Made by a program: the position numbers and the translations under genes. Positions 38,211 through 49,935 of a DNA stretch of 64,000 bases are shown piece after piece. The notes beneath the pieces were generated by a model that worked only from the letters and a program-made list of their open reading frames with translations, did no database searches and was not told where the DNA came from. Origin of the DNA: Gorsachius magnificus (Eukaryota; Chordata; Aves; Pelecaniformes; Ardeidae); contig CM067086.1 in assembly GCA_034008185.1 (NCBI GenBank), positions 34,679,007 to 34,743,006 of the forward strand, read 5' to 3'. The stretch's first letter is position 1. Every line of letters starts with the position of its first letter.

Positions 38211-40743
38211 TGCTGATAGTCTGGCAATTGTTTGCCATGTTTCTTGAGTCTCCCATGAACCTTGTTTAGGAAAGCATCAGAACTCCAGCCCACAGGTATA
38301 CTTTTGTAAGCGGACAATATTCAAAGATATTCCTTTGCAAATGCCATTCTAAAAGAATACTTAAAGAAAGCAAAAAATAATAACTTATAGGGGCAAAAAT
38401 GGCTAGCAACATTTAAAAAAATAAAAAATTAAATATGCCTGTTTTCATAGACTTGGCACTTTGAACTGTCATATTATTTTCCAATTATTATTAAGAGCAC
38501 CACACATTTCTTTCAGAACCTGGCATGTGGTCTCCAACAGAAAACACATTTTAAATCCTAAATACAGCAGATGTCTCTGCACTGTTTTCTCATGAAGAAA
38601 GATTCATCAAGTTTCATGTGCAGAGTATATCAACCTGCTTTCAGTCACTGACATCCAAATGATAGATGTGACACATTTCCAGGGGATTTAATCTGGGGAA
38701 GTATTTCTAGAACTGAGTCAAGTGAAGAAGCAAGAACACTGAAGTCAAAGCCCCTCTGCTTGAAGACCCATCTGTTATTTAAATGATATACTAGCAGGGT
38801 GCATGCTCGTCAAAGCAACCCCTAGATACAAGATGTCTCAAAATATGGAATATTCAGACACTCTTGGCACCATGGCAGTAGTCAGCTTAGGTTACATAGT
38901 CCGCTGACAAATTAGTGTAATTATTTCAGTGTGTTTTTAAGAGGTGCACAGTGTGTTCCCTTGGAAGCCCTACTCTCAGCAATACATTGTTTTTGGAATT
39001 TTTCCTAACTAGGTGCAATATCAGTCAGAGGGAAACAGAACAAAGTTCTTGCATTTAGATAACCACCAGGCACTTGGCTAAACACAAAATACCAATGTAG
39101 CTACTTAAGATTCATGGCAACTGTGCTTACTATGTGGATTTGGCCTTACCGCACCAGCCTGTGTACATGTATCAAGATACTAAACACTGTCCTCATTCAT
39201 TATCTCATGGATACTTAGAAAGCCCAGCTTGATGGTTTCTTGAAAAGAAAAATTTGTGTCCTGGAAAGAAAGGCTATTTTCCAGTACAATCAGATTTTGG
39301 TGATGGATACTATAGCTGATTCAGAAAGTGATATATGTCATGGGACAGACCTTGGCTAAGGTAGGTTCCCAAGAAGAAACTTTCAGAGAAGTCGCATCAT
39401 GTCTAGAATTCACTACACCTCTTTATTGACATGTAGCTTCAAGGTGGTGAATGTGATTTGTATCCATACAACTTCATTTTTAGTAACTATTTTACCAACA
39501 TCAGTGAGAAGCATTTGCAAGCCACATGTGGGCCTATTTCTGACCAAATGGAAACTTTCTGTGGAAACTCAACTTCAACGGGAAATGTTTCTTAGATGCA
39601 GGATGTAAATCACACAGAGTCCTCACGCTAGAAACTCCAGTTGTCCTGTGGCTGCTACATTCATCTTACACTAAAGTGTTCTGTCTTTGCATCAGATCAG
39701 GCAAACAAGGACTTCATTTGTATTTCCCACTTCCTAGTATTGTCTGTTGAATTATTGACTACTGTAGGTAAGATATGTCTCTCCTTGGAGCAGTTACACT
39801 CCTTCACTGAATTTCCTTCTCTCAAAATACATAAAAATATGTCTAAATAAAAGAAAAACTGCAAAACTTGTCCCATAAATAGTAAAAATATTTGGAAAAA
39901 CTCAGTAGTTTCCATTACACAGAAGAACATTTCCCAGACAGCTCTTTTCAGAGGCCAATACTAGCCTTCGATAAGACTTAGCTTAAGGCAGAGTAAATAA
40001 AAAATGTTGGTCTGTACTACCAGCTTCTCCATAATGCCACCATCAGTTCTTCAATATAAAATGAATACAAGTGGATCTTGGACCCAGAAGGCAAGTCAGA
40101 TCTGCTGTAAAACAGAGGATGCTGAATCAAGCAGCATCCATCCCACAAGTATACCTTGTGTTTACTGGGTGAGCGTGGGGATTGAGTACAAATACTCATT
40201 GCTTTCCAAAAGTGCAAAGACGTATCACTCTGCCCAAAGAATAAAAAAAGGAGTTCCCTTCTGGCCTTCACACTCCAGACTTGCTCTGAAATGCTGAGAA
40301 GAGGGACAACATTCTCTCATGGTCCTTCTCTGACAATAGATTTCTAACATCTTTGTTACAGCTGTAAGTTTTGTCATCTGGAAAAATTGCTACTGCACAA
40401 ATGCTGCTGGGCAGAAAAAATTAAGGCAAATGTTTGACAGCTTTATTCCTGCTGTGAATTGTCATAATTATAATTTCAAATAATAGTTTCAAATTATTCA
40501 CAAAATTACTGGTGATGTTTAAATTAGCAGAAATTTCAATGCAAAGGGAACATAAAACATTGATTTGAAATGTAAGTTAGAGAACTATGATAGCAGTCAG
40601 TTACCTCTAGAATCAGAGCTGAGCTACTGCCTCCAAATTCAGATGAGGATTTGTAACATTCCAGCATCTGAGATTTTTGAAGCAAGGATTTTGGGAATTG
40701 TATGTTTTAAAGATTTGATTCAGTCATTACATAATAATATGAA

Positions 40744-40781
40744 TTAGGGTTTTTTAAACCCTTTCACCAAAAAAACCCTAA
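40744..40781. other. perfect inverted repeat, 12-bp arms, 14-base loop
   Basis: TTAGGGTTTTTT at 40744-40755 and AAAAAACCCTAA at 40770-40781 are exact reverse complements. The TTAGGG/CCCTAA core is telomere-like but single-copy in each arm, so this is not an interstitial telomere array. A second short palindrome (AGGGTTT/AAACCCT) is nested in the left side. Confidence 0.85.
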
Positions 40782-42693
40782 ATTTTTTGGGTCCAGGTAT
40801 TTTGATTCAATCAGCATTTTAAATGAAAGCAGCACTTGTTTGCATAAAATCTTGTGTTTGCTCCCTTTGGCACACTGATAAATGATAAAAAAATCATTTT
40901 GCTATCGCGATAAAAATCCTCCCTGACACAACACAATCCCACTGAAAAGACAGGTAGTGATCTGGACATCATTTCCCTGAGGAATGTGAGCCAATTTCCT
41001 ATCATGAAATCCCATGACAGCTTTTAAAAATATTTTCTAAGTAAATAAACAAATCCCAATTGATTATCACCTCAATTCTCCATCTTTAATGTCTTGTGTT
41101 GCCTTTCTGACCTGTAATCAGAACAACAGTTCTGGAGTCTGTTAAGAGAGTAACTACACAACTCCATGATGTCAAATGCACAGAGTATTACTGTGATTTA
41201 AGGGCAAATGCTGTCTGCTGCTTAGACGGTTCTCTGGAAAGGTGACAGCCAACAGGAAGAATGTTCAGCATCACTACTGTCTATTTTGATTTGAGGACAT
41301 AAAAGCTGTACAATGAGACACCCTCTCCTAACCACTGTTGGGATATATTTATTTACAGCTGGAATGATAATTACATGGATGGTTCTTTTAAGCTGAAGTA
41401 TGGTTCCTCCTTTTCGCTTTAAAGTAAGGGTGATCATACTAAATCTGTTATTACAAGTGGCCAGCCTGCCAGCTCAGCAAAGATATCAACAAGCACTTGT
41501 TTTGTTGACCAGATGAAAACAAGTGCATTTAAGTTTAAATACTTCAGCATTTGAAAAAAACATGCTTTTCAATCAAAAAAAATATACTCTTCAAGCAAAA
41601 AAAAAAAAAAGCAGCAGTGTCTGGCAATTTGTGTAAACAAACAGTTCTCCCATGTGATGACAACTGCATACAACAAAGTTGCCAAGGTGTTATTACAATA
41701 GATTAAACTGGGATGCATAAATCTGTCCCTGTGATTGGTATGCAAAGAGAGAGCTCCATAACTTCTGCCTCGCCTTTTGCATCTTTGTCTCTCCAAACAC
41801 AGGCAGATTCGGTCATACTTCATTTCCAGCAATGGACTTGATTTGAATTCTGATTTGTTCTGAGAAAATAAATGAGCAGAAAAAGAATACAGCAGGGAGC
41901 AGGTGTTGCCCAAAGGAGATGAAAGATATTTTAATCCATTAATCCAGAGACACAGGCAGGACAGAGCATCTCCCTCTCTCAGGGAAGGAACAGAGGACGC
42001 CAGACCTGTCTCAGAAGAAGGATCCACTGTGGCAGTACCCTGCGCAACCTGTGGCCACGTACTGCAGTGGAGGGGCACGTGACTCCAAACAAAACTGAAG
42101 TGTGTTCCATAGGTGAATGCGTCACACTCATTTTTAATTACTACTGTAGGGGTTTAGACATCAGTACACACAAATGCTTGCTGGATACAAGCACTCAATT
42201 TCTCAGCACATGCTCAGATCCCAGGTATTTGCTAGCTTGTAAAGTAGCTTTAAAAAACATTCTATAATTTACTATAGACTGTCAGTGCTATATGTACTCA
42301 AAAAATCTATTGGTCTGAGTAGAAAAAGATCTTCCAGCAGTTTTGATTTTTGTTTTAGACATCTATAAAAACATGAAAAGAAACATAACAGCTTTCTATT
42401 AAATTTCATAGAATGTTTTTCCCATAAATAAAAAAAAAAATCACACCTATACAGAAAAAAACCCAAACATCTAAATAAGAAGAGTTAGAATATCTGATCT
42501 TTGGTAGAAGCTTGGCTGAAAGACTTATCTTCACTATCTGGCTTTCCAACAATTATAGCATTACATATTTTCATACATTAAAACCAGATCCATTAATATA
42601 AACCAGAAATTATTTCCATGTGTTCCCATATAAAATATTCCTTCTTCTCATGTTTAATAAATTTCCTGTTTGAAGAGATGTAAACTGATACCC

Positions 42694-42760
42694 TCATCCA
42701 GCAAAGCACTTAAGTACATGTTTAAACTCATGCACATTAGTAGTCTTCTTGATCAGGGTC
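42694..42760. mobile_element. ancient palindromic amniote repeat (second family)
   Basis: CATCCAGCAAAGCACTTAAG, then TACATGTTTAAACTCATGCA, then CATTAGTAGTC match one arm of an old repeat known in turtles, crocodilians and birds (ATCCAGCAAAGCACTTAAGC, ACATGCTTAACTTTAAGCAC, GTGAGTAGTCCCATTGA). The trailing TTGATCAGGGTC resembles the outer end of the opposite arm (GGATCGGGGCC), as if the centre had been deleted. This is recognition from memory. The left arm is convincing. Confidence 0.65.
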
Positions 42761-43289
42761 TAAATAAGGCTGCCATCATTTCTTTCTTCTGGAGTCTTTC
42801 CCCAACAGTAAGGTGATGTAAAACTATGTTGGAAAGAGACAAAGTATTGTCACCAGTTACTGTAGGCATTATTGGGAACCAGTAGTGGAGCAGCTTGAAC
42901 AGATTGAACAGATCTCCATTGTGCCATAGGAATGGTTCCCTCTCAGGTCTCAGATAGCCAGAGATAAAACATGAAAAGGAAGGACATTCAGAAAAAGTCA
43001 GCAATGCTGAATACATCAAAAGAAGCATGCAGGTGACTCAGGATGGGCTATCACATCACCTTTCCACTCCCAGTTTCCCCAGAGACTGCAAATATTTGGG
43101 TTTCATGCAGGGGAAGATGGTTATGCCATTTACAGGAATTATTCTCATCTATGCTTCAGGTTTCTTGCTGAAACTTTCTTCTGATCAATGTTTTGACTGA
43201 AATTAATCATTAAGTTCATATTCATAAGTGTAATATGAATTATTTCCTTATCTGAAAGCCACAAATAGTAGAATAAAATTGAATTTCTG

Positions 43290-43660
43290 CCTCTTCTTTT
43301 TACTCCCTTTTCCTGCCTGGTCACCTCTCTTTTATCTTCTCATCTTCCCTTGACTTTCCTCACCTAATACATTATTTTACAAATAATCTGTTCTTTTTCA
43401 ATATTCTTCTGCCTTTTCTTTCCTTATTTCTTTCTTTTCTTTCCTTGCCTTCTTTCTTCCTTCTGGCTTTTTCTTTGTTTTTTCTTTTCTTTCCCTCCCT
43501 CCCTTCCCCCTTTCCTTCTTCACTCCCCCCTTCCTTTCTTCTTTTTCCACTTTCCCCTTTCGCTTTTCCTTTTTTCCCTTTTCTCTTTTCCATTTCCTCT
43601 TTATTTTCTACTTTTCTCTTATCATCCACTTCTCATTTTCTTCTTTTCACTCACTTCTAT
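43290..43660. repeat. polypyrimidine (T/C-rich) tract
   Basis: About 370 bases almost wholly T and C on the + strand, made of TTTCC, TTTCTT and CCCTCC words with a few purines. The strand bias suggests a degenerated microsatellite capable of H-DNA. Open frames through it on both strands (Lys/Glu/Arg-rich on the minus strand, Phe/Ser/Pro/Leu-rich on the plus strand) are composition artefacts. Confidence 0.9.
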
Positions 43661-46600
43661 GCCATGAACTTTTTTCTCTCTACTGTTAAAAAATAATATA
43701 CATGAGCATATGTACATGTATAAATTAAAAAATTTAAAAGTATATTAACTGAGATAATTTCTGGAGGGTTCATCCTTCTAGAATTTCTTCTTTTAGAAAT
43801 TGACAACTGTCACTGCACATAATGATTTAAGAAAACTGAGAAGTAAAACTAGAAAGACTGTATTAGAAAAATATTTAGACATGAAGGCTCAAGTTAGCAT
43901 ACAAACATACATATACATTAAATAAAATCCTGCTATACATAACTGCAAGTGCTATATAGGTGCACACTCTTCCTGGAGAATAAATAAAAGGAAAGCTGAC
44001 ATTCAGCAGTGCTGAATCTCTATGCTTCTTTAAATGTGGGCCTTGAAGATATTTGTGTTTTGTAAGAATAAGCTTATAGAATTTTATGTCTTGCACATGT
44101 CACAATAGGCATCACAGGGAAACTTTGAAGTCTGCTGCTTGAGCATACAAGGCAAAATCAAAAGCTTGGCTACTGAAAAAATACTTCAGATCTTATGGTT
44201 TTGATACAGAAAAACAACTGAAAAGAAATAAAGCAAGCCCACTTTTAATACATTTTTGTCTAAGTGTATAAACTAATCCTCATGAAGAATTGACTTAAAA
44301 TAATCTCAGGCCACTTGATGCTGATTCTGGTGAATTAGACAACACAGTGGGACACTAGGTTTTGCAAATCCCCAGTCATATTTGCTTTAGTTTGAGAGAC
44401 AATTTGCGTACAAGCAATCCTCCGGGTTCTCAGTCCATCTTAAAGAGAAAACATCATACAGCTGTATTCTTAAGCAAACAAGGCATTTGGGTTTCTTTGT
44501 ATGACTGAAAATTCTGAAACTTGAGGAGAAAATAAACCAGTATTTAGCTATGCTGTGACAGAGTCACTGTTATTTAGACGCTTAAATAGCATCCTGTGGT
44601 GGTGCTGGTCAGCAGCAGCCTGTGGAAACCCTGCGTTGAACCAAGGTGCCCTCCGAAAAGGGAAGCATTGTAAGGAGGCACCACCTGTAAAGAACAAATG
44701 TTACATGAAGACATAAAATTCAGCTCCATTTTCCAAGTAAAAAGGGTTATGTCTGCACAAGAGCACTGCTCATTTGTAAACTTCTATAAACCATATGGCT
44801 GCTCGGGAGTGAATATTCAACTCAACTCAGTGCCATCAGAAATGCAGGAGCAAGCTGACTTAGCTACTCAGTTAAAACAAAAATAACATAACAACTAATG
44901 TGAAGTTGAGACATTGCATGAGACAGCTTCATATTCCAGGACTCTCTGAAGTATGTTATACGTGTTGCTATTGTGCACTATAACCCATCTGTCACTTTTC
45001 TCAAGCATTTTCTCCACAAACCAGGTATTTGACATTAACAAAAATAAAAAAAAATCTCATCCAATAGCTAGATAACATCCTATATAATATAAGAACACAA
45101 AACTCTTCACCTTAGGGACATGGAGGAGCTAATAACTGCTCTCTCCCATCTGCTGGTCATACTGAAACTGCGGGACATGTGTTACAGCTACATCTCTCCT
45201 GTAGGTCTCCAGTAATCACTCCAGTTTTGTTTCATACTGGCATATTCAGTGACTTCACACAACACTGACCAAAAGCAAAAGACCAAAATATCCAAAAATG
45301 TGGGGGAAAAAAATAGACATTCTTTAATTCATTAATAACAGGAATGCAGCCATATAAAAGGTATTGCTATCAAACACCATTTCAGTGTAGGATCATTCCT
45401 CATATCCCTTTGGGGAAAATAAGAAATAACTTACTGCTAAAATGACTTATTTAGACATTGTCATGGGAACAAACCCACTCTAAAAGAAACATCATACAAA
45501 ACCTTCTGAACCTTGTGACTAAATATTCAAAACCAGCTAAGCTATTTTATCCACAAACATGGATATTTTTGCTTATGTTTTTGCAACGTGCAAGTTTAAT
45601 GGAGTCTGAACATGGGTCCTCTTACACCAGCCTACACAAAAGGACTCAGAGGGAGATGTCAAGCCACCTCTCTGCTCCCTTTGTCCGAGGCCAAACGCGT
45701 GCCTGGCCAATTTTTCAGTACAGATTTTAACATCCCGGAGGCGGCTCTAATTTGTACCAGTTGGCAAGGTTCCAAAGGAGCCGTCTTTCTGGCCATAGCT
45801 GACAGGGGCTCAGGAAAGCATCAGTCATGACTCCATGCTGACACTGGCACTGAGACAGAATACAGCTTTTTCTGGCTCTTTGCGAGAAGGCATCCCACCC
45901 ACAATTTTAGGTACGTATCAGATAGCAGAGTGGTGTAAGTATTCTTGATGGCAATATTTCTGGAATTTGCTATTTTAACTTGTTTATAAACCTATACAAG
46001 TAATCACAATTTGCATTTACTGCATATTACATCAACATACAGATAGTTAAAATGTACATTGTTAGAAAGAGAAGGGCTGGATCCTCAAGCAGGAGGCCTG
46101 TAGGGAGAGTTTTAAAAAAAAATTGTATTTTTCTTTCACGATGTGCAATATTGAAGTTTCAGCTTGGTATTTGTTTTACATTTACTTATTTCTCTTCAAA
46201 TTTCTTTGTTTTATGAAAGCAATGTCTATGTATCATTAACTGGATCTTCCTTTTTCTATTGACATGTAATATAATTACAGGGCTTCTTCTGTTGAAAACA
46301 GTCGTATTTTACACCTTTTTTCCTCCTGCCCACTAGGTAGTGATTTTCTTTCTTAGCCACAGATTACTCTCTTTCAAATCCGTCATTCCCAACCACTCAT
46401 TTGGTGGAGCACAGCAAGCTTTTTCAATCACTCCTTTTTGCTGACCATGCATATGAGGTTGCAGAACTGAGTCTTGTCCTCACAACAGAATTGTTTTGGT
46501 ACGGTTTTGTTGTAAACCTGAAGTAATACAGTTATAAACTTACATGAAGATGTTCTGATTCCAATACCACAAAACTTTTTTAAGTTTGTTTGCATCACAT

Positions 46601-49600
46601 GGAAAGAGTTCTGAGCTAAACTAAGCAAGCACTTCTCCTCTAATAAAAGTGTTCATGTAGGAGATTATAGCCATGTAACAATTCAAGCGATTTGTCTCCT
46701 GTCGAGACAAAGTCCTAGACAATGATGTGCTCCATGCAGACATAGAAGCAGCATCCAGATGGTAGGTCTCCATGTTGTCTTAATTGGTTCAGATAATATG
46801 GTTTTCTCTTATAATAGCATGTCCCTTTTTTGTCAGTTTTTAACAGGAAAAATATCCTTTCAGCTGAAATCTTACTATGACTATAAGTCATTAAGTTGCT
46901 AAGAACCCTCCAAAAGCTTGTTATAAAGGCCTGGTAAGCCCTCAGACTCTCATAAAATTTCTGTAGTAAATAATTTCTCATATTATATTTTCCATATGCA
47001 CAACACGTTCTTTGTATTTTCAGCCATCTAAGGAACAATAACATCGCATGCCATGGCAGTCAGATGAGGCAACAGTCCAAAGAGCCACTCCTGCATAGAC
47101 TGCATGGATAGGTACTTGGAAAGGAGATTCACATGGTAGAAAATTAAATAGAAGCAACTTAGGGGAAAATTCAGATTAGGAAAATAAGGCTTTTCCCACC
47201 CAACAGGGAAAATAATCCACTTGTCAGAAAAGGCTGCAAATGAACTTTATGATCTGAAAAAATGAATTTTCTTAGTAATTCAGTGACAGATTGCTACAAT
47301 GAGGTCCCCATGGATAGATTATTTTCATGCACATTGAGGCAGTTTTGATTAAAAAAACCTTAAAATTAACAAATTAGATCTGCAAACATTTGCAATATTT
47401 TTGTCTGATTCACCTAATCCTTGTGCTCTGAACACTCTATTTCCTGCTTTCTATTTCAACCCATGAAACGTGAGGGTGAGCCATGTTAGTTCATCATTTC
47501 AGAAATGCTCATGTTGTCTTTTCTATGAAGTAGAGAAACATTTCAGATCATAAAAGTTAAATAACTACTAGAAATGGAATTTTAAGTCCAGGAAAAGGTG
47601 GGTAGCTGCTGCTGATGTGAATGCTAAGCAAGAAAGTACTCATCATTTTTCAGAGTTTAGGTGAGAGTACAGGCAAACAGGTTTAGATAACATTAAACAA
47701 CTGGCCAATTAAAAATGTTTTGCTCATCAAGCAATCACAAAAGCCTTTCCTTGAAGTTGCCTTTGCTCTATACTTGACCATTCCATGGTTAAATAGAGAT
47801 AGAAATTTAATTTTCAGTACACTTGCAGATCTTCAGAAAGCCTTATTGCCTCATATAACCGAATATGTATTAACTTAAAAGTCTTGTTTACCCTCTTATA
47901 CATCATGCCTTTGTTCTAGATCTGTGGAGAACTCAAATCTTTCAGTTCCTATTACAGTTCCTGAAAATAAATATGCTTTCAGTTGGATTGGAGTATACCC
48001 TGCACTTTCTATGGTCATTTTTTTCCTATGCAGGGACACTACAGGCATCTATCAATTTATAGAAGCAGTTTATAAAAATAAGTGAGAGGGAGACACAAAA
48101 ATGGGTAGCAGTAAGGAAATAATTTACCAGGTGACCAGAGAACAGCACTACTTTATCTGTTGTAGATGAGAGCAAACACTGAGAAGGCTAATCTTGTGTT
48201 CAGCAGTCCTAAACTCTTCTGACAGAATATTGCTAGATGATGTCCTGGATAAAGAGGTGGAGTTTTTTTCTGGGACTACTATATGAGGAATTATTCAACT
48301 GACATCTTACTTAAAAGACTAACTGGCTCTCTATGTCTGTTTATCTTGCGTTCAATAGATTCCAGTCTAGCTGATTTACACAGATTCAGATTTCCCCTTC
48401 CAACCAAACTGTCTACCCAGCCTTACAATTTTTTTTTTTTCCAATTCTGATATCCAGAATTCTTGAAGTCTAGGTTATATAGCACCAGTTTACCCATACC
48501 AAGCTTTCATTCGTGATGAGGAGACATTTTAGGGCACTGAAAATCTCTTTGTATTCAGTTAAACAAATTATTTTGAAAGTAATTGTGATCAGATCAAATA
48601 TGTGATTTGCATCAGCATACTTTTAACACCCCATAGAAGTTCCTCAAAAATCAAAACTTTTAATGCCTCTTTATATTTTGGGACATTAGAAGTGTAAAAA
48701 ATACAAGAAATACAATTTCCATAAACACTAACAATTAATGACATGCTGCTTACTACGGGAACAGGACGGAACCAATGGAAATTGTGTATATTACTTTAAT
48801 TCTAAGCTAACTATGACTTAGTAGAGAGGACAGTCTTAGGGTTCAAATCCCTTCATTCAACTTAGACAGTGCCCTGCATTGTATGCTTACAATTTATTTA
48901 CTACCTACTACAGAGCACTTCAGTAATACTTTTCATTAAAGAAAGCATGGAAAACAAACCAGCAGATAGAAAGAGCACTGGAGTGCATTGCTCTGACCCC
49001 AAAACCATTAAATGCTTAAGGCATTTTTTAAAAATAAGTTTACAACCTCAACTTTTATTTAAGAGGGAAAACATGTTTAACAGTCCATGTCTCAAATAAT
49101 TCTACTGTAAGAGATCTTCAAGAGTATATAGCAGTTTGGCCCTCAAAACTTAAGGATAACAGAGGAGCTTTTTTTACACTAACTCTCCACCTGCAGATGG
49201 GATTAAAAAGAATCAACGTCCACAGTCTCAGCTATATCTATGTTCTCCATTTTCAAATACATGATTACATGATGTCCACTGAACAGAGCGACTCAAGAAT
49301 ATTCCGTATTACTTAGCTGTAATATGTTCTAAGCATAGGTAAACATACACGCATGCAGTATTTGTTGTATTGTATTGCTTGGTCAGGGCTACCTCTAGAC
49401 ATGTAGAAGACAGGAAAAGGTTAACTCCATTTAAGGAATGATGGTGCTTCCCAAGCTGTCCTTTCAGAACTGCAATACAAAGCAGTAGTTTAACCACAAT
49501 CACACACACAAAGGAGCACGTAAATACTGTCTAGGACTTCAATAAAAATAAATAGAAGTTTCCACCCCATTTATCACAACAGCTTTTCAACATGGATTTC

Positions 49601-49811
49601 TCTGATTGGACAAAAACAGTCTGCAGGACATACAGGAAGAGGTTGTTCCTCAAGCAGGTTCTGATGGCAACATCCCTTAAACCTTGAGAGCTTATTCTCA
49701 GGTATCCAGCTTCACTCTGAAAGCTACTCTGATAAATCTCTGATTTAATTTCTGGACAATATAGGGGAAGCTCAAACAAACTATGTCTTTTATATTCTAT
49801 TTCTGATTCAC
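43661..49811. other. AT-rich noncoding DNA, no gene recognised
   Basis: No supported exon, RNA or transposon. Open frames are about 110 codons or less and domain-free. Part of 45600-45850 is less AT-rich and contains a few CpGs, but it is not a CpG island. Confidence 0.6.
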
Positions 49812-49935
49812 AACTAGCCTTTGACAAATCATTTACATTTTTTCCTTTAATTTTTTCCTATCTGTATCCTGGAGTAATAACATTTCATTGCTGCAAAGAA
49901 TCAAGTACCGTTCAGTGCTATATAAATGCCAAGTG
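49812..49935 (+). mobile_element. MIR/L2-like ancient retroposon fragment
   Basis: GCCTTTGACAAATCATTTAC, then TTTTTTCCTATCTGTATCCT, then GGAGTAATAACATTTCATTG, and later CAGTGCTATATAAATGCCAA follow the block order of MIR/L2 3' regions (CCTTGGGCAAATCATTTAAC, TTTCCTCATCTGTAAAATGG, GATAATAACA, AGCGCTATATAAATGCTA). The copy is diverged but collinear over about 120 bases. I cannot separate MIR from L2 by eye. Confidence 0.6.

Larger units (their letters stand above)
37237..42693. other. AT-rich noncoding DNA, no gene recognised
   Basis: No supported exon. A minus-strand frame of 169 codons (41569-42078) is the longest AT-region open frame. It contains a poly-Phe run from an A tract at 41597-41611 and no domain, so it is treated as chance. 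CACGTG, a canonical E-box, lies at 42076-42081. A 12-bp-arm inverted repeat lies at 40744-40781 and a weak LINE-tail-like stretch at 38169-38210. Confidence 0.55.

Noticed and set aside
41569..42078. 169-codon minus-strand frame
   Set aside because: It ends in a poly-Phe run from an A tract, has no domain and no splice context, and a frame of this size is plausible by chance in 64 kb.
43372..43696. Lys/Glu/Arg-rich minus frame and Phe/Ser/Pro/Leu-rich plus frame
   Set aside because: Both are produced by the polypyrimidine tract.
46691..46711. 8-bp hairpin TTTGTCTC/GAGACAAA
   Set aside because: Within chance expectation, with no supporting context.
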